Source: Gnetum montanum (lineage: Eukaryota > Streptophyta > Gnetopsida > Gnetales > Gnetaceae). From it: 64,000 bases of DNA. Of the stretch, positions 56,790 through 64,000 are shown one piece after another; the stretch's first letter is position 1, and every line of letters starts with the position of its first letter. Under the pieces are notes generated by a model that was not told where the DNA came from, made no database searches, and was given only the letters and a program-made list of their open reading frames with translations. Both the position numbers and the translations under genes were made by a program. The DNA is taken from positions 1,303,961 to 1,367,960 of the forward strand of contig MNCI01007937.1 in NCBI GenBank assembly GCA_015680685.1, given 5' to 3'.

Positions 56790-57180
56790 TGTTTGGTAGA
56801 CATTTTGGTTTGACGCCCTGCTACGGGTTTTTTTTTCTGCCCGTTGGACTCTCCCTACTGACCCTTGGGCAGACCGTTGAGCAGCGGTTCACCCGGTTTC
56901 CTCTGTTGCATGCGGGGCTATGCTGCGGTCTCCGGGTTGTTGGCTCTGCATGGGCTACTACACTACGTTGCGGCTCCTCAGGATTCTAGCTTCCTAGGCC
57001 GTTGCTGCGCTGTGCTCTGGTGGCTGTGGCTCTTCCTCTTGCTGCTCATGGCCACCTCTGATTTGCTGGGATTTGTTGCTTCTGTGAGGCTGCACGCACA
57101 CTAGTGGTGAGGGGTTTCCTGCAGTCAGGGTTGCAGAATGGTGCTAAGAAAGTGTGCGGCCCAGGGGTGGGCAAGTCATA

Positions 57181-58266
57181 ATGATGGATTCATCAGGTTC
57201 CGCTTTTCCTCAGGGAAGTTCATCTCCCTTACCTCAAATTAATTTTCTTTTACCAGATGATATATTTGAAGCAGTTTCTCAAGATTTTGCATCTCGTTTT
57301 ATTTTTTTTCAAATTGTGGGATTTTTACCAAGGTCCACAGGTTTAAACACTCAAGTCCATAGCCTCCTTCAGCCCCATGGCATTCAGGTTTCTCATGCTC
57401 GATACTACGCTCGTCATTTCATTTTGGTAGAATTATCTGATGCCTCTCAGGTCGAAAAGGCTCTCTCTCAAAAAAAATTTCCAACAAGGAATGCAACCCT
57501 AATGGCACGCACCTGGAGTTTTGACTTTAATGTCAATGACTTGACTTTTAATATAATTCCTTGTTACATGGAACTGCCTAGTCTTCCACTTATTTTCTCA
57601 TTTTTTGAGAGGGACATTGTGAGCACCTTGGGCCCTATTATTTCTGATCATTGTACGGCGATCAACAGAACTCAAATTTGCCATTATTGTATTGAACTGG
57701 ATATTGCTCTTTGGAAGACCTCATTAACCCTCACTGTTGGTGGAAAACTCTTCACCCAAAAAGTAGACTATTGTTACCTTCCAAACTCGTGTAGCTATTG
57801 TCACAGGGCCGAGCATCATATCTCGGTGTGTCCTATCCTAGCCAGAAAGAAACAACCTATAGCATCTCAGAAGACTTGTTCCCTAGTCCCACCATTACAC
57901 CCACCCTCAGTACCCTTTAAATTTGGATCTCCTCCCCCAACAACTCCTCAATCCTCCTCTTAATCTAATCCCTCCAAGCTCCAGAAACCATAGTCAGGTT
58001 CTCACACCTCCACCCATGTCATTCCTTCAAACGTTGTCAAGGACTCAGTCTCGGATGATGAGTTTGTGGTGAGTAGTGGAAGGAAATGAGCTAAAGCTTC
58101 CTCTGGTTCTACTCCTTCCTCCTGCTTCTCTTCTCTACATACTTCCATGGCCCTTGTCCCCACCAACAACTCCTTTGCCCTCCTATCAGGAACAAAGGAA
58201 ACTGATACTTTAACTTCCGAACCTTCCGTTGACCTCCCATCCAAACTACCCCTCGTTTCCCCATGA
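57181..58266 (+). pseudogene. LINE ORF1, RNA-binding protein with zinc knuckle
   Basis: The likely start is one of the ATGs at 57181/57184; an earlier in-frame ATG at 57154 is possible. The open part reaches 57963. It has the layout of plant LINE ORF1 proteins: an N-terminal fold around residues 40-130 and the knuckle CSYCHRAEHHISVC (CX2CX4HX4C) near 57790-57831, then a basic and proline-rich tail. Three stops (57961, 57991, 58087) interrupt the remaining frame, which ends in TGA at 58264-58266. That stop overlaps the ATG of ORF2. Confidence 0.7.
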
Positions 58267-61200
58267 ATCTCCTTTCTTGGAACGTTCGAGGCCTTACTGG
58301 TAGGCTTCGCCGGAAGCGAGCAAGCAACTTTATATCTAGTCTTAATATGACCTTTGATTTCGTTCTCCTTCAAGAAATTAAGATCTCAGCCGACCTTTTA
58401 TCCTATTCCACCCATTGGTTTCTTCCTCACTTCTCAATCCTAGCGACGTCCCATGCAAGTGGGAAAGGAGGCGCGGCCATTCTCCTCTCACCCTACTGGA
58501 AATCTAAAATCCTTCAAAGTGGTTTTGATTCTAGGCATAGAGTTTCCTGAACCACCTTCTCATCCCTGCATAGCCCTTTTGGCATTTGCTCGATTTATGC
58601 CCCAAATGACTCCATAGAATGGGCTCTCCTTTGGCAAGAACTTGCAACTTCTCTTCCCCTAATGCCTTGGATTTTCAGGGGAGATTTTAATATGGTTGAA
58701 TTCCCTCATGATAAGCTTGGAGGGGTGTTTCTTCAACTGCCCAATCTCATGTATCAGACTTGGTCCGCCTTTAAGAAAAGATTTTACCTCTCAAACAGGG
58801 CGGACAACTCCACGTGCGTTCCCCTTCATAGATTTACTTGGGGCAATCTCTGTCTTGGCTAGGCTCACATCTTCAGCAAGTTAGATAGGTTCTATTTCTC
58901 CACCCTTTCCTTTTGGCAAGCCTTCTCAGCCACTATAGTTCATCACCATGCTACCTTATTCGACCATCTTCCTATCTCCATATCTATCAAGTTTCACGAT
59001 AGCCCTGACTGACAAAAATTCCATCTTTTCCGACTACACAACAATTGTTTTTCTTCCCCAACTGCCCAACTTCTTCTATCCAACCTTTGGAATGCCGAAC
59101 CTAGGCCCCTAAATCAGGTGGGTTGGATTAATTGGTGGCATCGTGCTTCACGTCGAGTGCGAAACTTTGCTCGTTCATATGGTAAAACGGTGGCTGCTCG
59201 AGCCAAACATGAATACAACAAAATTCACCTCACTATTGAACATCTCACTAATAAACTAGCTCAAGATCCCTTCAATACTCTAGTTCACGAGGAGCTAGCT
59301 AGAGAACGCATTGCCTTCCAACATTGGGAAGTGTACCGAGCACAAAGTACCTTAACTAAAAGTCAGCTCACTTGCTTAAATATTCAAGATGAACATTGTA
59401 AAGAATTTTTTAAATATCTCAATACTGCTTCCCCTTTGCATGCTATTGACAAAATCTCATGTGATGGTACCACCATTACTAACCACAATAGTATCCTCTC
59501 TTCTTAAGAACCACTACGAAACCCTTTTTTCAACTACCCCAATGGACATCTCTTCGTTCAAGGCTGTCACCCCTGCTTATCCTCGCCTTATTAATCCCAC
59601 TATGCTACAAAGTCTTGACGCTGATATCACTTTGGCAGAGCTTCAGGAGGCCTGTTCCAAGTTAAGTCGGGGAAAGGCTCCTGGTTATGATGGGTTTCCC
59701 GTAGAATTTTTTCAAAATCATTGAGATTTGGTGGGAAAGGATCTTTTGCAGGTCATTAACGAGGCTCTCTTAACTAGTTCCCTTGGGCCCAATCTAAATC
59801 AAGGGGTAATCCGTCTCCTTCCCAAGTCTGGGGATCTAACCGATATCTCCAATTGGCATTCCATAACTCTTCTCAATGTGGTGTATAAAATTTGGGCGAA
59901 GTGCCTTGCCTTATGGCTGAAAAAAATTCTTGGCCAGATCATATCTCCCCAACAAACAGGATTTGTTCCTGGTAGATATATTTTAGACAATGTGGTCGCA
60001 GCGTGGGAAGGTCTCAAGTGGGCTGAGGATGATGGACAAGATATTCTCCTTGTGAAACTTGATTACGCCAAGGCTTATGACAACATTAAGTGGGATTTTA
60101 TCTTGCAAACCATGACCAAACTTGGTTTTGGACCTAAGTTCTTGCATATGGTGAAATGCTTATTCTCAGATGCTACTACACGAATTGCCACTACCTTTGG
60201 CATTACCTCTCCCTTTCCAATACATAGGTCTGTGCGGCAAGGTTGTCCTCTTGTCCCCTATCTCTTTATCATCACATCAGACTTTCTTTATCATCAAATT
60301 AACCTAGACATTCAAACTAAAGTTCTCACTGGGGTCTGCCTTTCTTCCTCTCAACAACAGCTTCTCAATATGCACTTCGCCGATGACTCCTTTTTTCTAA
60401 TTCAAAACACAATTGACAATTTACACCGCCTCTTATTAAGGGTGGAGCAATATTGCACACTCTCAAGTTCCATAATTAATTGGAATAAATCCTCTGTTTA
60501 TAGCTTTAAGGGCAATTACAAACATGTGACCAACTATAATTGGAAGTTGCTTCAGGAGCAAGAAATTGTTAAGATTCTAGGAATCCCTTTCCGTTTTAGA
60601 GGTTCAACATCTATTCTCTAGGAGCAGGTTATTTACCGAATTCAAAAGAAACTCGACAAATGGAAAACTAAACCTCTCACACTTGCGGGTAAATACCTTG
60701 TTTGTAAGTCCATATGCGCGTCCACCCATGTGTATTACTCTTCGTGTTGGGCCCCCTCCCAAGTTGCCTACTAGAAGCTTGAACGGTTATTCCGTGACTT
60801 TATGTGGTCCTCCAAGAAGAAAGGATTTCATTGTGTTGCTTGGAATATTGTTACTCTCCCCAAGAATAAGAGTGGCTTAGGTCTTTTGAACTCCTATAAG
60901 CAAGGAATTACCCTGGTTGCAAAGTGGTTGGTACAACATTTAGATGCCTCAGATATTATAGGGACCCTCCTCCAATTAAGGCTTCATCAAGAATTTCCTA
61001 AAAATAAGCCCTTTTGGAAAGGCATCCATTTCATCAATTGGATCCTTTCCCCCCTCACTATCATTCTTCTAGGATCTCATGTTTTCAAAAGCATCTGGAA
61101 GGCCAGGAAAATTCTACACACTCACATTGACTGGACTAACTTTAAGATCAACCCTACTATCCTCTCTAGAGTGTGTTTGTGGTGGTTACCTCTGTCGCAT

Positions 61201-61404
61201 GCTCCCCTTGCTATCACAAATGCTAAGGTGGCTACCTCGTGGTATTGAAAGGGTGTCATTTCCTTGAATTGTCTTAGGTTGGCTAGTCGTTGGATTTCGG
61301 GGGTCGAGATTAACACTTTGGATGGGGAGTCAGCTGCAATGAACCATTGCCTAGTTCAAATTTACTCTTTTCTCCACGGTCACTGGCAACTTGATGTTAC
61401 AGTG
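58263..61404 (+). pseudogene. LINE ORF2: endonuclease and reverse transcriptase
   Basis: ORF2 nicks the target and reverse-transcribes the RNA. Endonuclease: NLLSWNVRGL (58266), LLQEIK (58367), RGDFNMVEF (58678). The SDH-type block is FDHLPIS (serine to phenylalanine). RT: LSRGKAPGYDGFPVEFF (59665), KLDYAKAYDNIKWDFI (60055), RQGCPL (60236), catalytic FADD at 60376-60387 and GKYLVCKS (60689). A single frame runs to about 59495, shifts once, and continues to the cut at 61404. Nonsense codons at about 58548, 58860, 59010, 59722, 60619, 60770 and 61246 are mostly TGG or CAG changed to TGA or TAG. Confidence 0.85.
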
Positions 61405-62362
61405 TGATGAGACGCGACATGCACTGTGTCGCAATATCGCGGCCGCTGCGATATCGCATCCCATGTGATATCGCATACGCGATATCGCGCCTTTCCCTGC
61501 AATATCGCGTACGCGATATCGCGGTCCGCCACCATATCTATAAATAAGAGGTGGCACTCTCCTCATTTCCCAATCCTGGCTAGAAGTAGTGAAGCTCTGG
61601 CAGATTGATCACTCCAGAGTTAGAATTTTTCCCATGTGCCCCCAGTAGGAGTCCTAGAGTGAACGGCTCTTTATTCGAGCAACTTTGTAACCTGAACACA
61701 AGTTGTGTACGACAATAAAGATGAACTTGATTGGATAAACCTTGCAGTACATGGTTTTCTTTCGTTGTTATTTATTGCTTTCCTAGTGCGCACGAGTACG
61801 GCTTGATTACGAGCATCTACGGATGTGTACGGCTAATCAAGGAATCGGCTGCTCATCGCTAGGCTAGAACGTGTGATAAGTACGACTTGGCTACGAGCAT
61901 CCACGGGTGTGTACGGCTAGCCAAGGAATCGGCTACTTATCACACTTAGGCTAAATAGGTGCCTCAGTACGACCACTTCGAGCACTTGTGTTACGTGTGG
62001 TGATCCAAGTAACAATTAGCGTTTGGTAGCCACAGTTGCATAGTTCAGGGTGTGTCCGGTAAGTGGGAACGGATGCTCACGCTAGTTAATTTAGACTTAG
62101 GACATTAGTTAGAGTTAGTTAGTTTCTCAACCCTTTCTCTCATACCATAAACGAAAAACTTAAAAATACCAAAAAAATAACAAACCTTAAACTTTCCTAA
62201 CCATACACCGAGACATATACAAGCAAGCCTGGGAAGACAACGAATGATTAACCCCAAGTGTTTCTTGTGGCGTTAAGGCATTTAGTCTGCGGAGTTCGGC
62301 TGGATCGCGCGTGCACGCTCAAATTCGTATGGTTGAGTGTAGGGGTCCCTCGCCACTCATCA
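61405..62362 (+). repeat. Element E 5' LTR
   Basis: 958 bp, TGATGAGACG...CACTCATCA. U3 is 134 nt and packed with GCGATATCGC words, including a perfect 18-bp palindrome ATATCGCGTACGCGATAT at 61502-61519. TATAAATA is at 61539-61546 and AATAAA at 61714-61719. Confidence 0.9.
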
Positions 62363-62383
62363 TTGGCGCCGTGGCTGGGGACT
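62363..62383 (+). other. Element E primer binding site
   Basis: TTGGCGCCGTGGCTGGGGA follows the LTR. TGGCGCC is the Athila-type primer site and is the least decayed copy in this window. Confidence 0.85.
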
Positions 62384-62506
62384 AAGTGTTTTTCATGCCA
62401 ATTGAACATAAGGGATATCACTCACATCATTGTAAGCTTTAAACGAACCTTAGGGTTAATCAGTTAATCAAGAACATAAATAACGGTAAACAGCATACCA
62501 TTAGTC

Positions 62507-64000
62507 ATGGCTTCTTCTCATGAATTCAACTCACCTATGGGCAACACAGGAGAAGGTCAACCTCATACGCATAACCCAGATCAGCCAATTCCTAAACAAT
62601 CTAAGGTCACATATACTCATCCTGATGAGTATGTCCCTGACTTTACTTTTATTTTCCATCAAGATGAACAACTACGATGGAGAGATCTGCAAGGTAACAT
62701 CGTGTTACCCCCAAATAGGTCTGCCCCTACCATGCTTTTCCGTGCCTTACCACAGACTGGCATGCAAGAACTGATTGCGGAATATGTTTTGTATGATTAT
62801 GACATAAGGGATTATCATCCCACAAATTCCCAACGTATTCGGGATGCAAGGCAGGAAAGCCAACATTCATTATTGAAGGGCAAGGTCCCCCACGTCATTA
62901 GTGAAATAGGAGACGAGGAACCCCTCACAATGGGTTTCTTAGAAAATGATGCTCCTCCTCCTCACTCTGGTGAAGAGGTAAAGCATCAGGGCCTTCGATC
63001 AACTATACATGCTACAGGCTCTGATCACCGTGAGCACCAACTGTTCACGACAGGAACAACTACTCACACTAAGGACAGACACTTGGATCGTTACAACGAT
63101 CGGGGCCGAAGCAGCCGAAGAGAAGGTAAGAAACATCGCCATGGTGATGGATCCCCTTCCTCTTCTCCTTCATCTCACCATTCACACTCTCCTTCCACAT
63201 CTGGGCACAACCATCGTGAGCATAACAGAGAGAGTAAAAGTAAAAGGGAAAATGAAGTGCCTCGACAAGAAGGTCGAGAGGAGTTAGGACAAGGGCAAGG
63301 ACGTAGGGAAAGTAGGGAACCACCACATAGACATCATAGACATCATGAAAGAGACGATCATGACGAACCCCTACTCGTAACCCGAAGTATGCTAGACATT
63401 ACAGAGGCAGTTAAGATTCCCACAAGGCATTTAAATAACAGTCGGATCAAGCGATTAGACATGAACAATATCCCACGATTTGAAGGGGGATACAATGCTG
63501 ATCCGCAAAATCATTTGCAGGCATTCCACGATGCCTGTGTCTTGCAAAACATTGATAGTGAGTGGCAGAAGCTTAAGTTGTTCCCAAGGACACTCACCAA
63601 AGAAGCAGAGAGCTGGTACCAGTCCTTAGAACTGGAAACCATCAGGAGGTGGAGTACGATGCTTGAACTATTCAACAAAAAATATCAGACGTGCTCCAGA
63701 GTGTCCAATTTGCGTAAGCAAATCCAAGGCTGGAAACAAGGTACTCATGAACCCTTGGATGCTGCCATGGCCTGTTACTATACACTGCTACATCGTTGCC
63801 CGGGCCATGGGTACCCTAAGAGGGATCAACTTCACCACATCGTGGATGGGCTAAGGAATGAAACGAGAAGAACTCTTGGGACTTACGCCCAAGGGAAACT
63901 CTCCCAACTAAGAGCCCATGAAGTTGAAAGCTTGTTAGAACAAGTAGCGCAAGAAGAGGGTGAGCTACGGAAGAGAGAAAGTGCGGAAGAATACAACCGC
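62507..64000 (+). CDS. gag: Element E gag, open to the window end
   Basis: The ATG at 62507 opens 498 codons with no stop before the sequence ends, so the protein is 3'-partial. Layout: N-terminal domain with HPDEYVPDFTFIFHQDEQ (residues 40-60) and IVLPP; an acidic linker; a highly basic H/R/S-rich region (residues about 190-285, with HRHHRHH); then the Gag core with RLDMNNIPRFEGGYN, HLQAFHDACVLQN, ESWYQSLELETIRRWSTMLE, KQIQGWKQGTHEPLD and RRTLGTYAQGKL. It is the reference against which the broken gags of A, B and D can be read. The knuckle and pol lie beyond the window. Short ORFs at 62520-63854 in other frames are shadows. Confidence 0.85.
   Translation, partial: MASSHEFNSPMGNTGEGQPHTHNPDQPIPKQSKVTYTHPDEYVPDFTFIFHQDEQLRWRDLQGNIVLPPNRSAPTMLFRALPQTGMQELIAEYVLYDYDIRDYHPTNSQRIRDARQESQHSLLKGKVPHVISEIGDEEPLTMGFLENDAPPPHSGEEVKHQGLRSTIHATGSDHREHQLFTTGTTTHTKDRHLDRYNDRGRSSRREGKKHRHGDGSPSSSPSSHHSHSPSTSGHNHREHNRESKSKRENEVPRQEGREELGQGQGRRESREPPHRHHRHHERDDHDEPLLVTRSMLDITEAVKIPTRHLNNSRIKRLDMNNIPRFEGGYNADPQNHLQAFHDACVLQNIDSEWQKLKLFPRTLTKEAESWYQSLELETIRRWSTMLELFNKKYQTCSRVSNLRKQIQGWKQGTHEPLDAAMACYYTLLHRCPGHGYPKRDQLHHIVDGLRNETRRTLGTYAQGKLSQLRAHEVESLLEQVAQEEGELRKRESAEEYNR

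Larger units (their letters stand above)
56790..61404 (+). mobile_element. Plant L1-type LINE, 3' end cut by element E
   Basis: A GC-richer 5' region (56790-57180) is followed by ORF1 and ORF2 in plant L1 order. There are no LTRs. The 3' end and poly(A) tail are not seen because element E begins at 61405, inside or at the end of ORF2. The left boundary is estimated from the change in composition. Confidence 0.8.
61405..64000 (+). mobile_element. Athila-lineage element E, 5' part, runs off the window
   Basis: 5' LTR, primer site and an undamaged gag up to the window end. The left flank pentamer is CAGTG (61400-61404); the right one lies outside. The open gag makes it the youngest element here. 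Confidence 0.85.

Overview
This window is intergenic DNA from the nuclear genome of a seed plant with a large, repeat-rich genome. It contains plant-type LTR retrotransposons of the Athila, Tat and Ty1/copia lineages, a plant L1-type LINE, a tRNA-derived SINE and AT-rich spacers. There is no rRNA, no plastid sequence and no convincing functional host gene. The species cannot be named from the sequence. The age and heavy TAG/TAA/TGA decay of most copies would suit a conifer-like genome, but that is inference.

Layout. 1-3200: a decayed plus-strand gene-like unit with five intron-like intervals. 3560-4293: a minus-strand scrap of a Tat element. About 4300-7230: the 5' part of a Ty1/copia element (primer site, gag, zinc knuckle). 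7789-16809: an Athila-lineage element on the minus strand (element D), truncated at its 3' end. Its integrase is split by a 1.7-kb solo LTR (8828-10559) with a nearly perfect 5-bp target duplication. 16810-21487: AT-rich spacer with gene-like scraps, a small fold-back element and a SINE. 21488-56285: a plus-strand Athila element (A) flanked by CAAAG. It has been opened twice inside its integrase, first by Athila-type element B (27956-36441, target GCAAG) and again by a 16.5-kb minus-strand Tat element C (36525-52997, target GCTAC). 56790-61404: an L1-type LINE whose 3' end is cut by Athila element E (61405 to beyond the window). E has a 498-codon gag still fully open.

How the pieces relate. 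A, B, D and E share architecture: a tRNA primer site of the TGGCGCC type, an LTR with a very short U3 (about 94-136 nt, often palindrome-rich), a TATAAATA box, and an AATAAA signal in a predicted hairpin. B has no pol. It keeps gag and adds a long second reading frame with a coiled coil, preceded by an internal U3-like block (palindrome, four 46-bp repeats, TATA box) and a splice-acceptor-like site. That makes it the most unusual system here. C carries gag-pro in one frame, RT with two RNase H domains and an integrase with its acidic residues retained, plus a 3.4-kb repeat-rich spacer between pro and RT.

Several assembly scars matter: a 125-N gap inside A's 5' LTR that appears undersized, and three single-N joins at 32502, 36342 and 40444, two of which have altered the sequence. 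All homology statements come from reading motifs and comparing copies within the window; no database search was run.
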